Below, in pieces: positions 55,690 to 64,000 of a stretch of DNA of 64,000 bases. The notes beneath the pieces are model-generated. The model worked only from the letters and a program-made list of their open reading frames with translations, was not told the origin of the DNA and searched no databases. A program made the translations under genes and the position numbers. Every line of letters begins with the position of its first letter. Positions within the stretch are counted from its first letter, which is position 1. The stretch is from positions 1,178,001 to 1,242,000 of the forward strand of contig JADANN010000401.1 in assembly GCA_018806985.1 (NCBI GenBank). The letters are read 5' to 3'. The stretch is from Angiostrongylus vasorum (Eukaryota; Nematoda; Chromadorea; Rhabditida; Metastrongylidae).

Positions 55690-55795
55690 CATGAGCAAAG
55701 CCCCGAACAACAGTTCGGTTTCGAATCCACGACTCCCTTTCTGGGTGTTCACGTCTTATCCACTGCACCAACCAAGACCGTTGCTGTGCTCTTCT
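55690..55795 (-). repeat. tRNA-derived fragment
   Basis: The minus strand has an A box in TTGGTGCAGTGGATAAGACG and a B box in GTGGATTCGAAACC at about the right spacing. The acceptor stem does not pair, so this is a tRNA-like relic or SINE head, not a tRNA gene. Confidence 0.55.
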
Positions 55796-55814
55796 CTAGC
55801 AGTTTTTACCCTGA

Positions 55815-56140
55815 CGGTGCTATCAGCAACCACCCGTCAACGGGAATGATTGGGGAGCACAAATCAGCATCGAATCCAACTAAGTAAAAACTGCGGTCGA
55901 AATTAACGCTTTAACTTTCATTTGCTTCTATTGTTTTCTTTATGGCAAGGCATTATGTGAAACACAATCACAATGGTGCTGAGATATGAGAAAAACTCGG
56001 AACCTTCGGAAAGGGTAATCAGGAATTCGAAATCCAAACGAGGTTTAGAGTTTTGCTCGTATCTCAGCACCCTTGTGGTTGCATTTCACTTAGTATCCTA
56101 CCATGGGAAAAAAAATTGGCCGTAAAATAAAAGTTAAAAC
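55815..56140. repeat. Family C inverted composite, diverged
   Basis: A plus piece (CAGCAACCACCCGTCAACGGG...GGTGCTGAGATATG) meets a minus piece (GAGTTTTGCTCGTATCTCAGC...CCGTAAAATAAAAG). Confidence 0.7.
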
Positions 56141-56765
56141 AGTCTTTTAACATTCCAACTACCTACGTTTACCCTTTCATAGACTGCTCATTCATAGGTT
56201 TCTCCACTGAGTACAGATTCTCTCTTGTTAGGATGATATGTTCGCTGTAAGCAATACTTGTCGTTTTTTGGCCCCCTTTTGCAGAATTTCAACGGTCTAT
56301 TAGCCCTCATATTCAGGACCATAGAATGTCTTTATCATAGTTTTGCGAATGTATGAAAAGACGTCGCCGACTAGAAAAGGTTTCCAAAGTACGTCGTTGT
56401 TATACTTCACATCGTATATGCAGTGTAGAGCAGATGCTGATCTATCGTATCTTCTAAAGTCTCCAGAATAACTTTTCAAATTCAGTCTTACCTCTCCTTC
56501 AATGTTTTTGCTTTGCTTAAATCTGATATTTTCGAATAGTCCAGACCGATTAATCCTGCGGAGTTCAGGGATTCGGTGTCTGCGCTTTGACTCACTCTAT
56601 CACCACTATATAATACGCTACTAAGACACCACACAACGATTACTACTGATTGGTCGACTCACCCCTAGCATTCTGGTAGCTCGCATCGGACTATTGCATT
56701 TTCTATCTGCACCACTATTTGTTCCTCTCAATGTTTCATCAATCCATGTAAGGCGATACTCCGGT
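56141..56765. other. Intergenic DNA
   Basis: Nothing recognised. Confidence 0.4.
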
Positions 56766-56769
56766 ATTG

Positions 56770-57205
56770 TTAGTGGATAGCGAGTAGCACAGTGGTAGCG
56801 ATCATCCATTTAAGACTATACTCTCTTGCTGTTAGTGGATAAAGGGTAGCGTAATGGTAGTGATATCGTCCAAATTATGGACGATTCAACGCAACCAAGC
56901 GATGGACCAACCCGCTCGAGGTCCACCAAGCCTCGGGGTCGGGAAATCGGTACCAGAATTGTTTGGGACAAGCTCATTTCCGCTAATCCACGTGAGAACG
57001 AACCAGCGCGTTGTTCTAGGATTCCACGGAGAATAAACTCGACCAGTACTCAACGACATTTGTGACGAAAACGAAAGAATCCCCAAGTAGCGGCCGAACG
57101 CATGCACACAAAAGAAAATTGGAAGATGTGAGGAAATGAATCAAACGTAGGAAGTGCTGAGATCCCTGCAATGTAATAAATACAATGTTGGATCATGTAA
57201 TAACA
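56770..57205 (+). mobile_element. SINE-B copy with duplicated head
   Basis: Two tRNA-like heads stand in tandem (TAGTGGATAGCGAGTAGCAC at about 56770; TAGTGGATAAAGGGTAGCG at about 56832). The body follows (GGGTCGGGAAATCGGTACC, CCAGTACTCAACGAC) and then the tail (TGAGATCCCTGCAATG, GTTGGATCATGTAATAA). Confidence 0.78.
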
Positions 57206-57564
57206 AAATAATAATGACATTTATTTCTTCTCTATGTTCTCTTGATTTTATTGTTTATTCCACTTGCATACACATTTGTTGTGCTGCTACCGTGTTATAT
57301 TATCGGTATGGAAGTTCGCTTATCCATGTTTCAGGTCTGACGTAGTGGACAACTAAGACGACACGCATGTATTACATCATTCTTAATTCTAAACATTCGT
57401 TCTGCACTTCATAGTGAACTGTTTGCTCGATGGGACCTGGCAATTCCAAGCAACTTCGAAACATGACCCCACAGTTTAACTTCTCATTGATCACGCAGCT
57501 CAATTAATAAAATTTGCATCTTGTTAAGTAGCCCCAAGCCGCCCACGTAATTCGCAAGTTAAAG
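57206..57564. other. Intergenic DNA
   Basis: Nothing recognised. Confidence 0.4.
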
Positions 57565-57577
57565 CGTCTTTACAATA

Positions 57578-57960
57578 TTAACTTATTATTTAATGCCTAC
57601 TCTTTTTAACGGCAGGGTATATATTGCAAAAATATAACTTCAATGATGCTGAGATATTTGCAAAACTCCGGACCACAGGTGTCTATGGTGGGGAACGAAC
57701 GCGCTATTGTACTTTCCGGGGAGTAACGCGTTCACCACCACACCATGCGGGTCCTTCGTTTCGTCTGTCTCTCAGCTAGTTCTATCGATCTTTTGCCATC
57801 AGCAATCACTCGTTAGCGGGATTGATCTGGAGAGCCCCAAATCGGCAACGAACCCAGTTAAGCTGAGGCTGCAGTTGTAATGACAATTTTAACATATTAT
57901 TCACTGCTTCCTCTTTTTAACGGCAGGGGTTTATATTGCGAAATATAACTTCACTGATGC
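57578..57960 (+). mobile_element. Family C full unit plus start of a second, tandem
   Basis: One complete unit runs from TTAACTTATTATTTAATGCC to GCTGAGGCTGCAGTTG, and a second begins with TTAACATATTATTCACTGC in the same direction. The flanks CGTCTTTACAATA (57565-57577) and CGTCTTAACAGTA (57961-57973) match at 11 of 13 positions, a likely aged duplication. Confidence 0.85.
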
Positions 57961-58004
57961 CGTCTTAACAGTATTTTTATTTTGCTGACTATTTTAAGTT
58001 ACAT

Positions 58005-58400
58005 GACCCGACGTCAAATGTATGTGCGGATTCCAGCCTTTCTTGCATTCGGTTCGTTCTCTCGCATGCAGCATCTCCTAAAGTCCTCGAACATTTCTTG
58101 CATGAGTCCGGCTGCTGCTTGAGGATTTTTAATCTTCGTCATGAATGTCATTTAATGCAGCTCGATGAATCTCTCTGAATCCCGAAATAGCCGTGCTGGA
58201 AAGTTCTCAGATGATTTATAGTGAGTGAGCTTGCCCCCAAACAACCCTGATACCAACTTGCCGACCCTGGACGGATGAGTAGCTTGGTGACTTCGGTGCT
58301 GCGTCGAACTAACGCTTGAGTAAGTTGGGCCGTCCGCGTAATGAACGGCACCTCGACCATTGTGATACTCGCCCCGAACGGTTAGCGTCACTGTGTGGAA
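58005..58400 (-). mobile_element. SINE-B copy
   Basis: Minus strand: ATGACCCGACGTCAAATG, TCGGTTCGTTCTCTCGC, GCTGCTTGAGGATTTTTAATC, and a tRNA-like head near 58290-58375. A 163-codon minus-strand frame (58152-58643) runs through it and is not a gene. Confidence 0.8.
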
Positions 58401-59995
58401 AGATAACAAAAGACGATCTAAACGAAGGAAGATCATCTGCATAAAATGGCCTGACAGAATCAAAAACAAAGCGGAGGTGTACTGATCTGTTTTAGAGGCA
58501 CAGTAGAAGTGAACTGATCTTAAACAGAATAAAACGCTTAAATAATACTTAAATAATATTACTTCAGATCGGTGGTGGTTTAAAGCTATAGAGAGGTTCC
58601 TGTGCTGAAGCTCACGTTTCTGCAACTTATCCTCCATTTTCATTGGAATTACATAACTAAATATGGACTCACCTTCATTCAGTCCAAAAATAGTGGTTTA
58701 TTGACATTATTTCGGCTTAGAAGCAATTAAACTCCTCAAAGCTTCACAAAATAAAGCGATACTAAGCCAAATAAAAGATAAATTGGCGGCAGACAACAAG
58801 TTGCTTCAGAACTTTGCTCACTTCTGACCAGGAAAAACTGCCGGATAATTGTTTAAACAAACGTTTTCTCAGCTTAAAGTTGTAGAGGACAAACCGAAAC
58901 ATGCTAAATGAGCAAATGGAGTAAACATATCAATTCAGCGCTGATTGAAACATGCGCTTTTGAAGCACTACACCCTATAATAGATACTTTTTAACCGAAA
59001 AGAAAACCCGTCAGAAGTACACTTATCTTGCAAAATGGATGGCTTCCACTACTGTTACAGGGCTCGAAAATATGCGAGACGATACTTGAACCGCTGAGAA
59101 CCTGGTTGAGGCCAACCACTTGGGATTTCCCTGCTTTTTTCGCTCATCTCTTAGCATCCTTTCTTTTACGACATGTCGACTGTACTGCACAATTTGATAT
59201 TGAGTGCATTCGTTGAACGTTGATTCCTGCGTACTTTAGTCAGACAGCAATGTTTCCTTCTTTTTGAAACCTCTTAACAAAAAATCTCATATAAGTATAG
59301 GGTATGTAATATATATATACGTCCTTATATATAAGTATTACATAATAGTATATATAAGTACAAAAGCATATTGATTAGAGCTTACAAACTCATAAGATAA
59401 GCCGCTATGAAGAAACCCACAGTGGTGAAAAGAACGTTGGTTTCATCGGCTGGGTTTATTGACACTTTACTGAAAGCATCTAGCAACACTGCTCATATGG
59501 AACACATATTAGCTGTTTACAACTATTTATCCATTCTAGAATAATTGGACTGTAAGTGAACTTGATGAGAATGAAGTGCGAACTAGCATCGAACGCCTTA
59601 GCAAAGAACAGAGAATAACCAGTTAACTTAGATATCTTAACGTTAAAACTACTTACAAGGTCGGCAATAACATTGCACCGGAGTGGAAACATGCAAAACA
59701 AGAGCTTAAAAGTTAGTGAATACTTGGAAGGAAAATGCGCTCCATTTCAAATCTATCTTTATCCTTTAAACTTTCTCTTGCGTTAACACTTCTTTCAAGG
59801 ATATGGATAGGAATTTTTGTAGTTTCAAGAGAAGTCGAAACAGACGTACAGAACGCTCTCTCAAAACACATTCGAAGAAATCCACATGTTACAACTTCGA
59901 GGACATAAAATATAGACATATGTAGGATGGATGTTACTTTCTCGAGTTAACTGGTAATGATAAAGTTAGCATAGAGGTAACTCTGGGGAATATGC
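58401..59995. other. Intergenic DNA with AT palindromic tract
   Basis: 59300-59370 contains TATATATA/CTTATATATAAG palindromic tracts. No defensible gene. Confidence 0.4.
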
Positions 59996-59996
59996 G

Positions 59997-60092
59997 TTAC
60001 TCTATAGGACCATGATCGGTGGCGACGAGATTATGGTCGTCCGCCTGTGCACTTGTTGTTCCAGCGGATGATTTGTCGATGGTCTGAGACAT
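59997..60092 (-). CDS. Candidate short terminal exon (minus)
   Basis: Open from MSQTIDKSSAGTTSAQADDH to TAA. An acceptor-like AATGTCTCAG lies over the ATG, so it may instead start at 60083. Balanced codon use, but a second frame is also open. Too short to assign. Confidence 0.25.
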   Translation of the reverse strand: MSQTIDKSSAGTTSAQADDHNLVATDHGPIE

Positions 60093-60674
60093 TAAAATAT
60101 TAGATAAAACACATAAAATACAACGACAATATGCAGTTTTCACGAATTCTGCTTGATCTTATCGAGGACAGAAACATTGTTGGGGTTATTAAAGGTGAAG
60201 AACCGTAAAATGACCTAAACCAACTGGTTTTGGTACCACCGAACAACTCAAATACTCACAAATATCTTATTAACTACAAAAAAACCAACGAAATCATTTA
60301 TTCCTTTCAACGAGAAAAGCTAACTAATGCACATTATAGTGCCCGTACTATCCTATTTTCACAAAGAAAGCCTAGAACATCTGATCTAACCGAAGAACCA
60401 CTTTTTTCCCAACAACTTCTAGATCATCGATCGATAATGGCATTTCATTTCTTTGCTACTGTAATAGATTTGCCGAGGATCTCCCACTAATGATTTGTCC
60501 TATAACGATATTTGGATGGAAGAAAAAACGATGAAAAGAAGAAAGAAACTAGCTGCTGGAGTTAAGTATGTCCCTGATGTTACTTCAAACAGTCCTTTAC
60601 AGATATTTCAAAACCGTCTTTCCTTTAACCTCAGTATGACTAATCAATATCTATTCTTTTTTGATGAGCTTACA

Positions 60675-60865
60675 CGGGTTGATATATAATCTTTATTGGG
60701 CTAACGTCTCGACGTCTTCATCTTCATCATAGCCGATAGTCCACAGTTGTTCGTCTTCTAGATGTGTGTTTGATGAAGGCGAAGATCCCGAAACGTTCGC
60801 CGAATAAAGATTGCATATCATCCTCCTTTCAGCTCATCAGAGAAAAATGCATATTAACTAATCCT
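60675..60865. mobile_element. PLE-end foldback element (type B), copy 4
   Basis: Left arm (minus): TGAGCTTACACGGGTTG, CTTTATTGGGCTAACG, TCGACGTCTTCATCTTC. Right arm (plus): TTGATGAAGGCGAAGATCCC, GAAACGTTCGCCGAATAAAG, CTTTCAGCTCATCAG. Each arm has a near-hammerhead; on the left GGCU/AGCC stem I and a GACG/CGUC stem II pair, but the first core C is replaced (AUGAUGA). The centre is about 50 bp. Confidence 0.78.
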
Positions 60866-61379
60866 TTAAAGGGTTATGACTAATTATGATTATGTAGCCG
60901 TCATGTATCATTGCACTTTTGTAGTGTACGATCTGCACTCTATGTAATCGTTGAACACATAGTTCCGAGAGATCAATAAATCGATATTTTCGTCCTTAGT
61001 TCACATCATAAGGAAATCAATAAACATGTCGCTGTGAAATATGCAGTGTCGCAGGTAGTAAGTGAGATATGGAAGAGACAACTATTGTGCTAAATTTTAA
61101 GCTTTTACGAGGACCACAAAACAATGACCCAAAAAGGCATCCTTAGAAAAGGTCAAAACGTTCTCCTCTTCAAGGACTAAGGGTCATTCATCAATAGTTT
61201 ACTGCCCAGGGTTAGCAAGGAGGAGTCAGAAAGCATCACGCAAATGAAGTACGTATATAAAACGCTAGTGCATCTTAGATGAACTGACCAAAGGGATTTA
61301 TGCTATATTTATTCCACAGTATAATACTTGCAATTAATTGAGTAGTTTACAAAAAAAGGTAACTATTCCATCTTACCAG
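60866..61379. other. Intergenic DNA
   Basis: Nothing recognised. Confidence 0.35.
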
Positions 61380-61490
61380 CAACCGAACCGTGTCGTAGGA
61401 CTTTATTCCGACATCGCCGATGACGTCATCAGCACGGAGTCGACGACCTCAACATTTTCACAAGCAGATCAGAACCGATCGATATATTAA
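61380..61490 (+). CDS. Candidate terminal exon (plus)
   Basis: After CCATCTTACCAG, 36 codons are open to TAA with good codon use (RVVGLYSDIADDVISTEST, TFSQADQNRSIY). The Ser/Thr-rich end looks like a cytoplasmic tail. It overlaps the end of the minus-strand candidate at 61458-61673; probably only one of the two is real. Confidence 0.3.
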   Translation, partial: QPNRVVGLYSDIADDVISTESTTSTFSQADQNRSIY

Positions 61491-61673
61491 GCAAGTTGGA
61501 TCAAACTTTCTTGACGACGACATATATGAAACATCGACTATACCGTTATGATAAAGTGCTTTTCCATGAAGAGATCCACGATGGATGGCACGAGTAGTGG
61601 CAGCTTCCACTAGAAGCACATGAACTTGATCAGTAGTTTTCACATGAAGGGGCACAGCCACACCGCGTTCGTT
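61458..61673 (-). CDS. Candidate exon (minus)
   Basis: Starts after CCGTAGTTTTAG in phase 0 and is open for 71 codons. Residues include GVAVPLHVKTTDQVHVLLVE, AATTRAIHRGSLHGKALYHN and GIVDVSYMSSSRK. Codon use is gene-like throughout. It may end earlier at a GTTTGA donor after SSSR. The family was not recognised. Possible partners on the same strand are 62554-62727 and 59997-60092, without proven phases. Confidence 0.4.
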   Translation of the reverse strand, partial: NERGVAVPLHVKTTDQVHVLLVEAATTRAIHRGSLHGKALYHNGIVDVSYMSSSRKFDPTCLIYRSVLICL

Positions 61674-61837
61674 CTAAAACTACGGTAGTTACAAACTATT
61701 ACAAATAACATGAAATCAACTGATGTAGATTTTCTATTAAATCTTTTTTTTCTTGACAACAAAGAGACTACAGACAGTGGAACAGTTTCAAGTTAAACCT
61801 TTCACTTAGAATCTTTCACCTTTAGACATAAAAAAGT

Positions 61838-62235
61838 CCCTCTCAACGGTTCAGCATCTCATCGTGGATGGGAGGTGTTCATGTGTGCGTCGGGCTGCTA
61901 CGCACCGAGGGAAGATTCATCCCTCCAGCAGGGCTGCCCAAGCTGAGAAGGAGTCCGGCATTTCTATTAGGAAGCCCAGCTAAGAGTAAACAAACACCAA
62001 GATCCGTCAACGTCCTGGTATCAAACTTTTCGCATGGTGGCAAATCTGCCTTTGATCCACAAGGGCTGCGACTGCCTGTGGTGGTGAGGACCTGGGGCAG
62101 ACTTTGACCATGATAACCTCGGGATTCCAGGGAACCACAATGGCTAAACCAGCAAATCTCCGGAGAATGGAAGTTATGCTAGGGCCCGCACAACCAGTGA
62201 AGACGGGCCATCGATGTATCCTAGTAAGCAAGTAA
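61838..62235 (+). mobile_element. Family D retroposon copy
   Basis: CTCTCAACGGTTCAGCATC at the 5' end, GCTGAGAAGGAGTCCGGC and CTGGTATCAAACTTTTCGC inside, GACGGGCCATCGATG at the 3' end with an AAGCAAGTAAGTA tail. Confidence 0.8.
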
Positions 62236-62553
62236 GTAAAAACAAATTCCAAATATACTTTTGTATAAGACAAAATATTGCATATTTTAGCAATAAGTTT
62301 TCAAATAGATCACATAAGATAAGGTAATTTTAGAATAAAGAGAATTCTTAATGATAACAACAAGCAATCGGTTTCTTGAATAAAGTGTGGTGAATGCTTA
62401 GCGGTAGAGACAGTAGGAAAACAGAAGGAAAAAGAAGGAAGAAAAAGGAAAAGGAAAAGACAAGAACTAAGTGGAAACATTGCCGCTGTCATAAGCTGTT
62501 TTCCAGGGTTTTACGACGATAGCGATAGAATTAGTTCCACCAAACATACAAAT

Positions 62554-62727
62554 CTATTTATAACTTCTTATACAGTAATCGACCTTCATGTAGATCATGA
62601 TGGAATTGTCGATGTTGTTCATTCCTTTGATGGATCCCCAGTGAGGTGTCGCGCAATCGGATCGTAGATGAATAAGACTGCTGCTGGTAATATCGATCGA
62701 AGCACAGAACGATGCTCGAGTTGCCAT
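62554..62727 (-). CDS. Candidate coding segment (minus)
   Basis: A 57-codon frame from ATG at 62727 to TAG, with DITSSSLIHLRSDCATPHWG and MNNIDNSIMIYMKVDYC. A donor-like T/GTATAAG follows the last Cys. Two other minus frames and one plus frame are open across the same bases, so this is uncertain. Confidence 0.25.
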   Translation of the reverse strand: MATRASFCASIDITSSSLIHLRSDCATPHWGSIKGMNNIDNSIMIYMKVDYCIRSYK

Positions 62728-62859
62728 TTATCGATCGTTGATAGCGTTGGCATCGAATGTCGGTCATTCGATCGAATGACCTCGTATGTTCGATTCCTGT
62801 ACACTTGTCATGGACGACGTTCATCACGCGAAACATTACGAAAGAGACAATTTTGTAAC

Positions 62860-63240
62860 TACTTAAATACTTACTTGGATGGCCCGTCTTCAGTGGTTTT
62901 GCAAGCCCCAGCATAATTTTCAATTCTTCGGAGTTTTGCGGTTTAGCCACTGTGGATTCCTGGAGTTCTGAGCTCAGCCAGGCCAAAGTCTGCCCCCAGG
63001 TCGTCACCACCACAGGCAGTCGCAGCCCTTGTGGATCAGAGATTGGCCACCATGCGACTAGTTTGATACCAGAAAGGTGGTGGATCTTGTTATCGGTTTA
63101 CTCTAAGCTGGAGTTCGTGATGAAAATGCTGGACTCCGACTCCTTCTCAGCTTAAGAGGCCGTGTTGAGCGATGCATCCCCCCGCTGTATATTGCACCCA
63201 GACACCCAGGAACACATGGAACTACTTGAATAAACTGCTG
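62860..63240 (-). mobile_element. Family D retroposon copy
   Basis: Sense minus. The tail (plus ACTACTTAAATACTTACTTGG) precedes ATGGCCCGTCTTCAGTGG. The body matches the other D copies to about 63240. With 61838-62235 it forms a convergent pair around 0.6 kb of unique DNA. Confidence 0.8.
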
Positions 63241-63379
63241 AATATGAAGTGCATGATTTCGGACAGAACGTTTAGAATGTTGTACACCTTTTTTGGTATT
63301 CCAATATATCTTTCAAAATACAAACTTTTACAGTAAACACAGCTTTACTAACAAGCTTAGAGATTCTATTCATATAAAA

Positions 63380-63665
63380 GGATAAAGCTCTCGGCGTTGA
63401 TCAATCCATCCCTGAGGGATGCGCCATGCATTCGACTTCATTAAGCATCGTTTGGAGGTGATTGGATGCATATTTGGCCTTTACAATGACTCGCAGTGGC
63501 CTACCGATGTATCGAACCAGTGCTTGCTATCCTCCCAGACAAGTCTAGTACCAATTTGCCGACCGCGGAGAGACGAAAGGCTTAGTGGGCCATGGGCGCA
63601 GGTATCGATTCCACGTGTGTTGCAGGGCGCCTCCGACCACTGCGCTACACGTGCCGTTCTCTAAC
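63380..63665 (-). mobile_element. SINE-A copy, well preserved
   Basis: Minus strand: tail GGCGTTGATCAATCC and CCTGAGGGATGCGCC; core CCTACCGATGTATCGAACC, GACAAGTCTAGTACCAATTTG; B box complement GGTATCGATTCC; A-box complement CCTCCGACCACTGCGC. Confidence 0.88.
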
Positions 63666-63894
63666 CATATAGCAACTTGAATTTGACAAAAATGACGAAA
63701 TCCTTCTTTGGCCGTCTTTAATTTTCTATCCTCTTTCATTATTTTATCCTCGCAAAATAAGTTACTATTATGTAAAACTCGCTCACTAACGACGATTCTT
63801 TTCAAACGCTTGTCCCTAATACTTTTGCGACGGCGTGATATCTACACGAGTCATTCGTGGGGAGACATTGCGGCTGGTATGACCTATGTAGAGG

Positions 63895-64000
63895 TCATTT
63901 TGTTTCCGGTGATTCATTTGGCCGCACAGAACTGTTTTCATACAGTTCTAGTACTTGATCGATAGCCTGTCCTAGAGAAGTGTTGTAACGACCATCGATC
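63895..64000 (-). CDS. Terminal exon of a gene leaving the right edge
   Basis: The minus strand is open from the window edge: IDGRYNTSLGQAIDQVLEL, then YENSSVRPNESPETK and TGA at 63895-63897. The helical segment followed by a polar Ser/Pro/Glu tail looks like a genuine protein C-terminus. The 5' part lies beyond 64000. Other frames here (plus 63708-63965; another minus frame with QNDLYIGHTSRN) are open too, so confidence is moderate. Confidence 0.45.
   Translation of the reverse strand, partial: IDGRYNTSLGQAIDQVLELYENSSVRPNESPETK

Noticed and set aside
55690..55795. tRNA gene
   Set aside because: A and B boxes are present, but the acceptor and anticodon stems do not pair.
58152..58643. 163-codon minus-strand frame
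   Set aside because: Its second half is the tRNA-headed SINE-B, so it is not a protein gene.
62558..63013. 151-codon minus-strand frame
   Set aside because: The upstream third is a family D retroposon, and three other frames are open over the remainder.

Overview
This is a gene-poor, transposon-rich stretch of eukaryotic chromosome. It most resembles a parasitic clade V (strongylid, hookworm-like) nematode. The evidence is short introns ending in TTTCAG, single exons encoding nematode-style signal peptides, Penelope-like retroelements (PLEs) with a GIY-YIG endonuclease, tRNA-derived SINEs, and no bacterial-type operons. The species cannot be fixed from the sequence alone, and no rRNA, intact tRNA or CRISPR array was found.

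Genes. The best-supported gene is a two-exon secreted cysteine-rich protein at 51379-52630, with a TATA box and a poly(A) signal. A three-exon secreted protein starts at 20100-21017. A serine/glutamate-rich precursor at 37589-38311 has about 20-residue repeats, each ending in a basic RxxR-type site; a TATA-driven signal-peptide exon 2.9 kb upstream may be its first exon. Phase-consistent exon pairs or chains lie at 53317-53751 (+), 23942-25117 (+) and 30906-31300 (-). Isolated exon candidates include 25485-25704, 28862-28950, 43061-43219, 61458-61673 (-) and an exon leaving the right edge at 63895-64000 (-).

Repeats. (1) PLEs at about 2660-5710, 13262-15645 and 25905-28140 are broken by stops and frameshifts. 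They are arranged with long inverted copies of their 3' parts, and their ends carry hammerhead-ribozyme cores. (2) Short foldback elements made only of two opposed PLE-type ends lie near 19.75, 26.25, 33.66, 41.54 and 60.68 kb. (3) A family here called C (about 312-bp unit, at least eleven copies) forms tandem and palindromic composites flanked by 9-13 bp target-site duplications. (4) SINE-A and SINE-B are two tRNA-headed families with about a dozen and seven copies. (5) Family D is a retroposon of about 370 bp with TCAAGT-type tails. (6) Repeat U is an unclassified repeat of about 650 bp with a decayed ORF, in two copies. (7) One RTE-type reverse-transcriptase relic lies at 10.55-11.03 kb.

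Layout. 0-15.6 kb: GT microsatellite, repeat U, PLE-1, RTE relic with a nested C palindrome, second repeat U and PLE-2 with a nested SINE-A. 15.6-20 kb: D, SINE-A and SINE-B. 20-25.7 kb: gene-like exons. 25.9-28.1 kb: PLE-3. 28-34 kb: SINEs, C copies and scattered exons. 34.6-38.3 kb: precursor gene. 39-51 kb: repeats and unassigned DNA. 51.3-53.8 kb: two secreted-type genes. 54-64 kb: repeats with exon candidates at the right end. The elements give a relative age order: C is nested in RTE, SINE-A in PLE-2, and a SINE-A piece lies in an intron of the 51.4-kb gene.
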